64,000 nt of DNA from Fagopyrum homotropicum (lineage: Eukaryota > Streptophyta > Magnoliopsida > Caryophyllales > Polygonaceae). Position 1 is the first letter of the stretch; every line of letters starts with the position of its first letter. The notes below the pieces were generated by a model, which did not search any database, was not told where the DNA came from, and was given only the letters and a program-made list of their open reading frames with translations. The DNA is taken from contig BSWB01000002.1 in assembly GCA_033239125.1 (NCBI GenBank), positions 45,047,001-45,111,000 on the forward strand. The letters run 5' to 3'. Positions 44,686 to 56,463 of the stretch are shown here, piece by piece. A program made the translations under genes and the position numbers.

Positions 44686-46035
44686 AATAACCCCATACTT
44701 AACACTTGCTTGTCCCTAAGCAAGGTCTTTCAAAAAGCTTTAAACAAGAGTTAGGATGAAATATGTGTACCTTCTTTTGGATGAACGTGCCTTCTAAAGA
44801 ATAGATCATTCTCAAACCTTGTCTCAATCGTTTATCAAACTTTCACACACTCAATCGAGAAGTAAAAAGCAAAGAAAATTCATGAATCAATTCAACTTCT
44901 AAACAAGCATCATAACCTTTAAACATTATCAAAATCAATCATAAGAAACTTCAATTTAGATCACCAAGTCATATAACATTCTTTTGATCTTAAGAACTTC
45001 GAAAGAAAAGGTCTAGAATATGGAAAGGAAGGGAAAACTTTAAGGAAATGTGGTGCATGAATCCGGGAAAGTGGACAACTACCTTCTTCTTCTTTTGCGG
45101 TTTCCGCAACACTTCAACTTAGAGCTTCGCTCTCTTCTTTTCATTTTTCGACTTTACTTTTGAAGTTATGGACAGAGGTGTACAAAAACCGAAGCCTAGG
45201 AGATTGGCGTTTTTCTCATTTTTGCGAGATGCCTCAAACCCTTAGCGCACATACCATAATCCGCTAGGAATATCGCTCAATCCGACTTTGGCAAGACACA
45301 AACACCCGGCTATGTGAATGGTGCCGAGTTACTCATCATCATGATTGACTTCCCCAAACTTGGAATTTCATTCTATTTTTTTGATTGCAAAAATTTGCTC
45401 TCATGGCCCTCCCACATCAAACATGCCTTTTTCATTCACTTCTCCAAATTCCCGGATAGGTAAAGGAGGCTAATATTTCAATGAGGAGCTAAAATGGTCA
45501 AAAGAAAGAAGGAAGAAAATTCGAATTGCCTTAATCATTTCAACAAGAAGTATAAGAACTTATAGTGTGATTTCAACTTCAATTTCTCAACATGATTTAG
45601 GTAACATTTTTCACATTATAAAACTTGCAAAAGAGGTAAAATTCATTCATTCAAATTCTTTTCAATTCACAATTCTTTTAAGCATGCAATTGTCATCAAA
45701 CTCAATTCACAAGTAGTGATTATCATAGAAATCATCTCAATTCATTAGAAGCACATAATTTTTCAAAATTTTTTCAATTTTTATGGGTTTTTCAAGTTCT
45801 TTTTTCATGCAATGCGATAATGAAACGTGAAACACATAATGAACATGCAATGATAGTCTCGAATGAAAGCAAGCATAGTAAGTAGAGTTATTACAGACTT
45901 TTAGTACATCCCACCCCATACTTAGGACGAACATTGTCCCTAATGTTCAAAAGAAAGAAAGGAAAGAAGAAAAGAAAAAGAAACTCACAAACTGGTGGCG
46001 GGAATGTCTAAAACGAACGGTCATGCATCAAATCA
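44686..46035 (-). other. Athila copy A 3' non-coding region
   Basis: Between the envelope-position ORF and the LTR. It contains the tract at 44690-44700 and a second GGGGTGGG-rich stretch at 45908-45920, next to AGGGACAATGTTCG (45926-45940), the Athila signature also seen in the relic. No coding is recognised. Its equivalent in copy B is 55114-56463. Confidence 0.7.
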
Positions 46036-47613
46036 CTACGGTGCTGGCGGCGGCGGGAATGGAGAGAAGCTCGGATCGTAGAACCGCCCAAACTGCTGGC
46101 GGTAGACGTCCCTCATCATGTGGTCAAGGTCGTCTAAACGTCCGTCTCTAGCATCCGCCCGGATCTCTAGCGCTCCTACTCTCTCTGAAAGTCCGGTAGC
46201 CCAATCCGACATCTGCTCGTACCATCCCGGGGCCTGACTGTACCATGCTGGGGCGTCGGATGGTGCTGGTGCTGGTGAAGGTGCTGTTGGCTGCTCGGTG
46301 GACCGAGGAGGGGGAACGCCATACCATGCGGGAGGTGTGGTCATCCACGTGGGCCTCTCACTCACGCTAGCGCGGCGAGATGACGAGCCTGAGGCTCTAG
46401 CTGGACGTGGAGAGCGTCTAGGTACATCTGGGGCCGCCTCCGGCTGGTCCGGAAACGTGCCAAACTCCTGCTCGGCTCCTCCTCCACTCTCAAACTGATC
46501 TCCCATATCCTCCTCCTCGACAACCGGTGGTGGGACATAAGGGGGAGCTGCTATCCTGAACGCATGCATTGCATCGAACGTCTCCTTCCAATTATGGCGT
46601 CCCGCCATAATGGAGTACTCTGGTAGCCACTCTATACCCCTACCCGTCCTACTCTCCCAAGGCATGCCCGCATAAGGCGGACCTCTATGTGTGGGGAAGA
46701 TGAGACCCCTAACCATGAAAGCATGTAGCCCTAAAGGTACGGCCGGTATGCGGGTGCAAGCAGAAAAGTCGACACCAAAACTCCTAGCAATGTGGGTAAC
46801 TATCCCACCATATCCAATGTTCCCATTCTTCTTGTTCTTGAGCTTGCTCATCGTAGCAGCCAAGAGAGTAGCACAATCTGCACGGCGTCCATAAAGCATG
46901 CAGTAAAGCAAGAATAGCTCATCCGTCTTGATCTTTTGGGGCGTCTCCGTCCTAGGAAAGAGACACTCCGAAAGAACACGATGAGCTATCTTCAAGGCTA
47001 GATGGTACATCAATCTAGCCTTGGTGTCAGCGGGTTGCCAGCGATCCTCGCTAGCGTAAACCATAGCCACCTCTTCCCAAAAGTCCTTGGGATAAACACC
47101 ACTCGGAAATCGACCATTGAAGGTCTCATGGAACCCAAAAATCGTCCCAAACTCACGGATACTCAACTGATAATCTCTCTCCATGAGGCGGAAAGAGACG
47201 GTCTTGTCTACGTGGCTGTGCTCAAAGGACGTCACAACCTCCCGTGTAATCTCCTCATATGCGTCTTCTCGGATAGCCGAGAAGACAACTAATCCGGCTC
47301 TATCCAAGAGCCAAGTGAGGTCATCAACAATGTTGAGAGGAGTTAGATCCTCCAACAACAAATATCTAGGGCCAATCACTGGCCTCTCCTTGATCCTATC
47401 AAGTGCAACAAGATGGTCATCGTGTATGGTCGGGACTCTAGGGTGAGGGGGTGAAGATGGAGGTGAAGGTGAGGATGGAGGTGAAGGTGAAGAGGGTGGT
47501 GGTGCCCTAGAGGATGAGGAGGAGGAGGGATTACCCTTCCTCTTCTTATTCTGCTCATTCTTCTTCTCTTTTATCCTCCCTGAAACTCTTCTCACGAAAT
47601 CCATTCTGCTCAA
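46036..47613 (-). CDS. Athila ORF after pol (envelope-position), copy A
   Basis: An uninterrupted frame of 525 residues from MSRMDFVRRVSGRIKEKK. The basic start and a Ser/Pro-rich linker (residues 28-58) precede a folded region of about 330 residues (residues 60-390). This holds LSIREFGTIFGFHE, FWEEVAMVYAS, DELFLLYCMLYGRRADCATLLA and GGIVTHIARSFGVDF, and matches the ATHILA ORF-1 type of plant retrotransposon protein. The C-terminal quarter is Pro/Ser-rich. No signal peptide or transmembrane helix is seen, so the envelope label is positional. Its function is unknown. It is intact in both copies even though gag-pol is not. It is probably expressed from a spliced or subgenomic RNA. Confidence 0.85.
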   Translation of the reverse strand: MSRMDFVRRVSGRIKEKKNEQNKKRKGNPSSSSSSRAPPPSSPSPPSSPSPPSSPPHPRVPTIHDDHLVALDRIKERPVIGPRYLLLEDLTPLNIVDDLTWLLDRAGLVVFSAIREDAYEEITREVVTSFEHSHVDKTVSFRLMERDYQLSIREFGTIFGFHETFNGRFPSGVYPKDFWEEVAMVYASEDRWQPADTKARLMYHLALKIAHRVLSECLFPRTETPQKIKTDELFLLYCMLYGRRADCATLLAATMSKLKNKKNGNIGYGGIVTHIARSFGVDFSACTRIPAVPLGLHAFMVRGLIFPTHRGPPYAGMPWESRTGRGIEWLPEYSIMAGRHNWKETFDAMHAFRIAAPPYVPPPVVEEEDMGDQFESGGGAEQEFGTFPDQPEAAPDVPRRSPRPARASGSSSRRASVSERPTWMTTPPAWYGVPPPRSTEQPTAPSPAPAPSDAPAWYSQAPGWYEQMSDWATGLSERVGALEIRADARDGRLDDLDHMMRDVYRQQFGRFYDPSFSPFPPPPAP

Positions 47614-48433
47614 AATTACGGTCTGTTCTTCAGCAAACCACGGCCGTAATTTACCCAGAGACCGTGATTCGTCTCAGAAAATCACAAATCTCAGCAAATC
47701 CACAATCAATCTCCATAATAGGCAGTCCTAGTCTAATTTCCTCAATTCTCAATCAGTTCTTCCTAAAAATCTCTAACAAAAACAACCGAATCAGCAAGAA
47801 TCAAGAAAGGAAAAGAAAACCTCTTTTTCGGATTGAAAAATCCGAAATGCGCGTTTGTTGGTGAATTTCCGTTTGATTCGTCGCTTGGATCTTGTTTGTG
47901 GTTGAATTTGCTGTAGTTTGGGAAGAAGAATCGTTGAAAACGATTAGGAAACGAAGATTTGAGAGGGGGTCGTGGTGTTTTGGCACTTAGGTTGTGGAAA
48001 GAGGGATTTTTGGGATGAATTTGTGAAGAATGTGGCATATATAGTTGCAGGTAAAATTTTGAAAATCACGGTCTGTCGGGGTGTTCCACGGCCGTGGAAG
48101 TGTACGGAACCGTGGTTTTGGTGGTTTTTCAAAGGCTTTTGGAAATTACGGCCACTGTAGCTATGACGACCGTAATTTAGACCGTGGAACCCTCTGTAAA
48201 GCTCCAAAGTCCAAATTCCGTCACTCTTCTTCAACATCATCCTCCTCTTTTCCTTTTCTATTGGTCCTACATCCAAAAACACGAACATACCGGAAGAAAT
48301 CGAGGCAAAAACAAAGCAAAAACGTCTATACTAAATTAATCTATGAATCGAAAATAAAAACAAAAATGCAATACCTTGGGTTGCCTCCCAAGAAGCGCTT
48401 TGTTTAAGGTCCGTAGCTAGACCAATCTCGCAC
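47614..48433 (-). other. Spacer between pol and the post-pol ORF, copy A, rich in CCACGGCCGTGG words
   Basis: Non-coding. It contains TTCCACGGCCGTGGAA (48084-48099) and related words (47637-47670, 48064-48075, 48147-48192). The post-pol box (plus strand TTGGGTTGCCTCCCAAG, then AAGCGCTTTGTTTAAGG) lies at 48376-48412. Copy B has the same at 58036-58855. Confidence 0.75.
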
Positions 48434-50253
48434 TTATTCGAGTGCGGTAGGCGCAAACTCCTCAGTTTGGAGTTCCGGCGTGTACCATGGGGGAAAATAC
48501 GCTTAATTAGAAAAGGTCCGGTCCAACGGGATTTAAGCTTACCTGGAAAGAGGCGAAGTCTTGAATTGAAGAGGAGAACTTGATCTCCTTCTTTGAAGTC
48601 CTTTGGAATGATATGCTTATCATGCCAACGCTTTGCTCTTTCCTTATAGATCTTAGCGTTTTCATAAGCATTCAAGCGGAGTTCATCCAGCTCATTCATG
48701 TCGAGGAGACGCTTCTCTCCCGCTTCCTTCATGCCGAAATTCATCCAGCTCTTGTCGCGGATCTCAAGATCGAATTCTTGTAGGAGAAGAATCCATCTAA
48801 TCAGCCGTGGCTTCGCATCTTTCTTCGCAAGGAGGTACCGGATCGCAGCATGATCCGTGTAGACAATCACCTTTGCACCTACAAGATAAGAGCGAAACTT
48901 GTCAATAGCATAGACAATGGCTAAAAATTCTTTCTCGGTAGTGGCGTAGTTGAGCTGCGCTTCATCTAGCGTCTTGCTAGCATAGTATATGGCATGGGTT
49001 CGCCCTTCCTTTCGTTGTCCAAGAACAGCTCCAATAGCTACGTCACTAGCGTCGCACATAATCTCAAAGGGTAGAGTCCAATCCGGAGGTTGGATAATAG
49101 GTGCTGAGATTAGAGCTTGCCGAATGGTGTTGAACGCGTCCAAGCATTCCTGCGAAAACTCAAAAACCGCATCCTTCATCAATAGATTAGTGAGAGGTTT
49201 TGATATCTTAGAAAAGTCCTTGATGAAACGTCTATAAAATCCAGCATGTCCTAGGAAACTTCTTATCCCTTTCACCGAAATTGGGGGAGGAAGTTTCTCT
49301 ATGGTCTCTATCTTAGCTTTGTCTACTTCTATCCCTCTACTAGAGACTAAGTGACCTAATACGATTCCTTCCTTAACCATGAATTGACACTTCTCCCAAT
49401 TAAGAACTAGATTAGTGTTTTCACACCTTTACAAAACAAGAGAAAGGTTAGAAAGGCAATCGTTAAAAGAGGAACCGTATACGGAGAAGTCGTCCATGAA
49501 GACTTCCATGATTTCCTCTACGTATTCGGAGAAGATGGCCATCATGCACCGTTGGAAGGTGGCTGGGGCGTTGCAAAGCCCGAATGGCATTCTCCTATAA
49601 GCAAACGTACCCCACGGGCACGTGAATGTGGTCTTCTTCTGATCGTCCGGATGTATCGGAATCTGAAAGAAACCACTATAGCCGTCAAGGTAGCAAAAAT
49701 GTGAATGTTGCGCTAACCTTTCAAGCATTTGATCAATGAATGGCAATGGAAAATGATCCTTCCGCGTTGCATTGTTGAGCTTGCGGTAGTCTATGCACAT
49801 CCGCCATCCAGTCATGGTTCGGGTAGGAATGAGTTCGTTGTTCTTGTTGGTGATGACCGTCATTCCTCCCTTCTTCGGAACTACTTGAACTGGACTCACC
49901 CACTTACTATCGGAGATAGGATAGATGATACCTGCATCAAGAAGTTTAAGAATTTCCTTTTTGACAACCTCTTTCATGGTCGGATTCAACCGCCTTTGAG
50001 GTTGTCTCGAAGTTCTAAAGTCTTCCTCCATTAGTATCTTATGCATGCATAGGGAGGGTTTAATTCCTACCAAGTCCTCGATAGTATATCCTATAGCCTT
50101 CTTATGTTTCCTAAGGACAATCATGAGCTGTTCATGTTCATCTATGCTTAGGTCGGAACTAACAATAACCGGAAAGGTAGAATTAGATCCTAGAAAAGCG
50201 TACCTTAGATGAGTAGGAAGTGGTTTGAGTTCCATTGTTTTCGGAGCTTCCAA
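48434..50253 (-). pseudogene. Athila copy A pol, integrase deleted
   Basis: RT begins at 50253 and keeps the catalytic VFMDDFSVYG. A TAA at 49426-49428 (CAA in copy B) interrupts it directly after NLSLVL. RNase H follows (CDASDVAIGAVLGQ). Then almost the entire integrase is missing: LEIRDK joins NFGMKEAGEKR, a loss of about 1.05 kb against copy B. A 12-bp filler, TTCATCCAGCTC, marks the junction at 48741-48752. A further 64-bp deletion at 48486 shifts the C-terminal frame. This copy cannot integrate by itself. Confidence 0.9.
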
Positions 50254-50271
50254 CGATCCTTGAGAAGCATC

Positions 50272-53224
50272 CTATGTTTCCTTAGAAGTTTCTAAGGGTG
50301 ATGAGTGTGTTGGAGAAGAATCGGAAGAAGTCGAAGAAATGTCTCGATCACTCTCTTCCACGGCTAAAATTACGGGTGGATCTTGTCCTCCACGGCCGTG
50401 GTTTAGGGCGTGGAAGGGAAATACGGTTGTCACATCTTCTCCACGGCCGTATAATCCCCTGGAATGAGGCATGATTTTGGTTGTGGAATCCACGGTCGTG
50501 GAATACAGAGTATGACCGTGGATTCTGACATTCTCAGCCTCATCGTGGAGTTTCTCAAACCCCTCTTCATGCATCTCTTCTGATGCTTCTAAGGCTTCAA
50601 TTGCCTCATTGCACTCTTCATCTTCCCCTACATTGGTTAGACTCATAGTGATAACTTTTTGTAAAGGATCGTTAAAGAGAATCGCACTTACCTCCTCTCT
50701 AGACAAACCTTCTTCGTCTTGGATATTGTAAATATCCTCATCAAAGATTGGCTCCTTCACTAGAGTGGAGAGAACGAACTCTACTTTCTCTTCTCCTATA
50801 TCAAAAGCGAGTCTCCCATTCTTGCAATCGACTATGCAGCCGGAAGTTGCAAGAAACGGTCTTCCGAGTATGATCGGGACCGGACTATCTGCAGGAATGT
50901 CAAGCACGACAAAGTCAATGGGAACAAAGAATTTACCTAGCTTGACCGGGACGTCTTCTACAATACCGACGGGGCGAGTGATGGATCGATCCGCCATGTA
51001 TAACGTCATCTTCACCGGTTTAGGGTCACCTAAACCGATCTTCCTACACAATGCAAGTGGTATGATGCTCACACTTGCTCCTAAGTCACATAAAGCGTCA
51101 TATGTGACATTTCCCACTCCAATGGGAATGCAAAATGACCCCGGATCCTTCAGCTTTGGGGGCATTTTCTCCTTCATGGTCTTGATGAGGTCCGAAGAAT
51201 CCGAACTCATCTTGACCTCGCCGAAGTCTTCTAGCTTCCTCTTGTTGGAGAGGAGCTCCTTCAAGAACTTGCCATAAGCCGGCATACCTACAATAGCATC
51301 AATAAATGGTATGTTAATATGCAGCTTACTCATGAGTTCTATGAACTTACCGAATTGTTTGTCTAGGCGCGCTCGCGCTCTAGATTGAGGGAATGGAAGG
51401 GGAGGTTTGTAAGCTGGAGGAGGAACGTAGACGTCTTCCTTCTCCTTCCCCTTCTCTACGGGGACTTCAACGAACGTAGGCTGCGGATCGGTGGTTATCA
51501 CTCCGCTCCTAGTTGTAATCGCCATCACCCTTCCCTTAGGGTTGTCCTCCGTCTTTCCTGGAAGCTTCCCTTGATTTCTAGGAACTTCCTCCGCGTGGTT
51601 GAACATTTGGTTTTCTAGAACCTTTTGAGCTTTGTCAACCTTAGAAACTTGATCATCAACCTTGATGAGGCGGTTCTCCAACCCTTGAAGCTTTCCCAAA
51701 ATCGTTTCCAATATGGGATCGGGCTTCTCCTTCCCCGAAGTGTTTCCTCCATTAGATGATTGCCCCTGGCTTTTCAAAGGAGTAGAGGAAGAGGAAGGTG
51801 GAGTTAGTGAATTTGAGTTGGAAGGGTAAGAGTTACCGGAATTTTGTTGATTGGAGCGCCAATTGTTGTTGTTTGAACCCCCTATTGTTGTTCCAATCGT
51901 TGTTCCGGTTGTTGTTGTTTCCATTCCAATTGTTATTCCGGTTATTGTTCCGGTTATTGTTGTTGCCGCCATTGTTGTTGCCCAAATAACCAACATCCTT
52001 CCCTTGTTGCTTTGGGAAGTTGGTCTTGATAGCCTCCTTCAACTCTTTGATCTCATTGTTGAGAGAGAAAATCTGATTTTGAGCTTCGTGTGTGAGCTTT
52101 GCTCCTTGCTCCACACGATTTCCCTCCACTTTCCGGTGGGAATACTTCTCTATGACTCTTGCTTGCTTCTCAATGAAGTCCCAAGCGTCATCTTCTCTCA
52201 TGTCCATGAACGTTCCACATGAGAGGGATTGGAGGTTGAATTGCGTTCCCGCATCCAGCCCCTTGTAGTAAATCTCCAACAAGGCAAGTTTGGATATGCC
52301 ATGATGAGGGCAATCCAAGAGCAAATCCTGAAACCTTTCCCAAGATTGAAACAAACTTTCGTTAGGTCTCATGGAAAAAACATTAATCTTACCTCTAAGT
52401 TCCGCCGTTTTGGATGGCGGAAAGAATTAGGTGAGGAACTCCGCGGAAAGGTCTTCCCACGTGTCTAGTTTCCCACTAGGAAGAGCTTGATACCAAGATA
52501 ACGCTTTCCCCTTCAAGGAGAAGAAGAAAGGCTTGAGCTTATAGCTGTTGGTAGTAGCGCCCTTCGGTCTCATTGTCTCCATCATACACTCAAAGTTCTG
52601 CAAGTGTTGGTGTGGAGATTCAGCGCTTGTCCCGCCAAATTGGTTTTGGCGAACAAGAGTAATGACTTGAGGGTTGAAGCTAAACCCTTGCACATCTTCA
52701 GCATCGAAATTCACGCCCAAGCGGCGTGGTTGTTGTGTTGGATCCATCCGCTGGCCAAGAGTTCTCGGCTCATTATCTACACGTTCGATCCTCACATTCC
52801 TAGGCGGAATGCGGCGATTAGCAGCTCCTTGTGGATGGAAAGGATTTACATTGATCGTGGGATCAATCTCCTCCAGCGGTGGCATAGAAGAATCACTATC
52901 ATCAGCGGATGAGTGACTTTTTCTTCTAGACCTTGATGCTTTCCTTGAGGATTTCTTGCTTCCCTTATTCTTAAGGTCGCTCATCTCTACCCTCATCTGG
53001 AAGATCATGTCTTGTAGATTGTTAACTTGAGATTGATGACGATCCATCTCATCTTGGCGGAGAGTCTCATTCCATTGGAGTTGAGCTTCCTTCTCCGCCA
53101 ACTCCGCCTGAAGATCACGTTCGTGTCCTTCAGCCATCTTCTTTTCCTTGCGCTTTTGCCTTAAAGTTTTCTCTAGCTCTTGATCAAGAGGCAAGAGATC
53201 TTCGGTGTTCCTAGACCTGCGCAT
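50272..53224 (-). pseudogene. Athila copy A gag and protease
   Basis: Gag starts at ATG 53224 (MRRSRNTEDLLPLDQELEKT), with a coiled-coil region followed by PHQHLQNFECMMETMRPKG and KLDTWEDLSAEFLT. A TAA at 52427 replaces AAA of copy B. The frame resumes with MRPNESLFQSWERFQDLLLDCPHHG and ends in an Asn-rich stretch. At an AGGGGGTTC run near 51890 it shifts by one base into the protease frame. The protease motif is CDLGASVSIIP, with DLG in place of DTG as is usual in Athila. A TAG at 50272-50274 separates it from RT. The shift and this TAG also occur in copy B. Confidence 0.88.
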
Positions 53225-53299
53225 GCACTCAAAGTAATATCAAATAACGAGAGCAAGCTCCCAAGCTTGACAACCGGCTACCGAATTCGGCCGAAACAT

Positions 53300-53318
53300 G
53301 TCCCCGGCAACGGCGCCA
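53300..53318 (-). promoter_or_regulatory. Athila primer binding site, tRNA-Asp type
   Basis: The minus strand reads TGGCGCCGTTGCCGGGGAC, six bases inside the LTR. It is the standard primer site for Athila/Tat elements. Confidence 0.93.
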
Positions 53319-53324
53319 AAAACA

Positions 53325-55113
53325 TGTTCGCCCCTAGAGGTGTGTGCAAATAAGTTTTAAATTTATAAAACTAGAATCAAGCAAGCGAACCCGCAGTGTA
53401 CGGATCGACGTAGTTAAGCAAGAATTCCAGAGTATCGAACACAGGGATTTGGGTGGGAACAAATTCAATTGTAGATTATCAAGCGAGTAAATATGAGAGT
53501 TTTGCAAATATTGGGAAAACAACAATCCTAAAGATCCAGGTATCCAGCTGTGGCAATCGATTCAAGATATACTAATGATATAAAGACAGAGTTGAGATAT
53601 GCAAAGGTATGCTAATGTAAGGTAATCGTACGGTGAAGTTCCAAAAACCTTATATGACTCACCTACAAGACACTCCCTATACAGGTTGTTGAGGCTCAAT
53701 ATAGAAAAGTTCTAAAAGCAAGAATTAATGTCAAATACCCAAACTTGTAATCCAAGGATCAAGACTAACTCAGCCGATTATGGTTATGACACTCACAATC
53801 GAGGTAGAGGTTGTTGAGGCTTCACTACCACCTAGAAAAGACAAGTCTAAACTAAGTTAAAGCAAATCTTTAACTTTGGACTAAAGTAAAAGCAGGTTCG
53901 TAAACTTAAGGGAAATTACGGGTGGATCTTGAGACTCCACGGCCGTGGAACTCAAGAACAACCCGTAATTTAGGGTTCGTCGACGATTCTCTCTAACTCT
54001 CAGGGTCTAATCTGTTTACGATCGATCTATCATCATCTAAGCCACAACTATCAACCCTTCACCTTAGAATTGTTAAGGATTTTTAGCCAATAACCGTCAT
54101 GTTGATATCAATTCAAGGATTAAAAGATAGAAAGATGAAAACTTCCGAAAACTTTCAATAATCTTCAAACTAATCTCAAAGTCACAATCGAGAACAAATA
54201 TTGTCAATGGATTCAGAATAAATCAAACAATCACAATCTTAGGAAAGAAGGGAGAACGGGATGTCAATCGTTTTCCAAATCAAACCTAAATAAGAAGAGA
54301 GATCTTCTTGCAACAATCTTCCAAAAGCTTCGATCTTCCGCCAATCCGGAGATCTCAACAGCAATCTCCACTAAAAGTGCGAGATTAGGGCAAATCCCAG
54401 ATACGAACTCCGATCTTCAATGAGATGTCAATGATTCCAAGCAAGGGCTTAAACGGTGTTGAAATTCTCTAAGCGGAGATGAAGCGTGGATTGCCAAAAT
54501 TCCCTAAACGAAGGTAAACGAGGTGTAGGCGTCGATGACGGAATTTCTCTTCGTCTGTCTTTTTATAGGGCAAGATAAAATATCGGCCCGGCCCAATCTT
54601 CAAAAGATCGTGGCTTCAAAATGTGGCGAAAAAGATCGCCAAGATCACGGTCGTGGAAGATTCCACGATCGTAATTTAGAGCGTGGATTGTGTCACGGTT
54701 TGGACCATATGTTCCACGGCCGTAATAGTTACTGGAATGCATCACGCTTCTCTTTGCAGTGTTCCACGGCCGTGGAACTAAACGTGGTTTGTAGTACGGC
54801 CGTATTTTAGAGCGTGGTTTAGGGCAAGAACGTGATTCTTCCCTAGCCTCGTGCATTCCTCAAGTTGAACTCCAATTTGCACCTAATAATGCCCTCAATC
54901 CATGGACATATTCAATCAACTCTTCTTTGCTTGATTCCGCTCGGAAATGACTCTCAATCACCTATAATCAACATAAAGCTAGTGTAGACATCCATATCGA
55001 CAATATAGGTAATACTAGCTCACATATGCAATGATGCTCAATCAAAGACTATCAATATGAATCAAATACGTTTAGAAAACGTGCCTAAAATTTCACAATA
55101 TTTCATGCTAACA
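53325..55113 (-). repeat. Shared LTR between Athila copies A and B
   Basis: 1789 bp, full length. It is the 5' LTR of A (primer site on its left) and the 3' LTR of B (purine tract on its right, with a C-to-T change on the plus strand: CCTCATAC against CCCCATAC in A). It carries the CCACGGCCGTGG word at 53938, 54649-54670, 54712-54722 and 54762-54777. The phrase ATTACGGGTGGATCTTG, followed by CTCCACGGCCGTGG, is also found in the gag-pol linker. Confidence 0.9.
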
Positions 55114-56463
55114 AATAACCTCATACTTAACACTTGCTTGTCCCTAAGCAAGGTCTTTCAAAAAGCTTTAAACAAGAGTTAGGATGAAATATGTGTACCT
55201 TCTTTTGGATGAACGTGCCTTCTAAAGAATAGATCATTCTCAAACCTTGTCTCAATCGTTTATCAAACTTTCACACACTCAATCGAGAAGTAAAAAGCAA
55301 AGAAAATTCATGAATCAATTCAACTTCTAAACAAGCATCATAACCTTTAAACATTATCAAAATCAATCATAAGAAACTTCAATTTAGATCACCAAGTCAT
55401 ATAACATTCTTTTGATCTTAAGAACTTCGAAAGAAAAGGTCTAGAATATGGAAAGGAAGGGAAAACTTTAAGGAAATGTGGTGCATGAATCCGGGAAAGT
55501 GGACAACTACCTTCTTCTTCTTTTGCGGTTTCCGCAACACTTCAACTTAGAGCTTCGCTCTCTTCTTTTCATTTTTCGACTTTACTTTTGGAGTTATGGA
55601 CAGAGGTGTACAAAAACCGAAGCCTAGGAGATTGGCGTTTTTCTCATTTTTGCGAGATGCCTCAAACCCTTAGCGCACATACCATAATCCGCTAGGAATA
55701 TCGCTCAATCCGACTTTGGCAAGACACAAACACCCGGCTATGTGAATGGTGCCGAGTTACTCATCATCATGATTGACTTCCCCAAACTTGGAATTTCATT
55801 CTATTTTTTTGATTGCAAAAATTTGCTCTCATGGCCCTCCCACATCAAACATGCCTTTTTCATTCACTTCTCCAAATTCCCGGATAGGTAAAGGAGGCTA
55901 ATATTTCAATGAGGAGCTAAAATGGTCAAAAGAAAGAAGGAAGAAAATTCGAATTGCCTTAATCATTTCAACAAGAAGTATAAGAACTTATAGTGTGATT
56001 TCAACTTCAATTTCTCAACATGATTTAGGTAACATTTTTCACATTATAAAACTTGCAAAAGAGGTAAAATTCATTCATTCAAATTCTTTTCAATTCACAA
56101 TTCTTTTAAGCATGCAATTGTCATCAAACTCAATTCACAAGTAGTGATTATCATAGAAATCATCTAAATTCATTAGAAGCACATAATTTTTCAAAATTTT
56201 TTCAATTTTTATGGGTTTTTCAAGTTCTTTTTTCATGCAATGCGATAATGAAACGTGAAACACATAATGAACATGCAATGATAGTCTCGAATGAAAGCAA
56301 GCATAGTAAGTAGAGTTATTACAGACTTTTAGTACATCCCACCCCATACTTAGGACGAACATTGTCCCTAATGTTCAAAAGAAAGAAAGGAAAGAAGAAA
56401 AGAAAAAGAAACTCACAAAGTGGTGGCGGGAATGTCTAAAACGAACGGTCATGCATCAAATCA
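55114..56463 (-). other. Athila copy B 3' non-coding region
   Basis: Collinear with 44686-46035 with scattered single-base changes. No coding. Confidence 0.7.

Noticed and set aside
46036..47613. True viral envelope glycoprotein
   Set aside because: No signal peptide, membrane helix or furin-type site visible; only the position after pol resembles env.
47514..48407. Several ORFs in the Athila pol/post-pol spacer, including GRG-rich ones
   Set aside because: They differ between frames, overlap the CCACGGCCGTGG words and the post-pol box, and have no domain similarity; treated as non-coding.
51851..52222. Val/Ile-rich plus-strand ORF (and 63378-63797)
   Set aside because: Antisense shadow of the Asn-rich tract in Athila gag.
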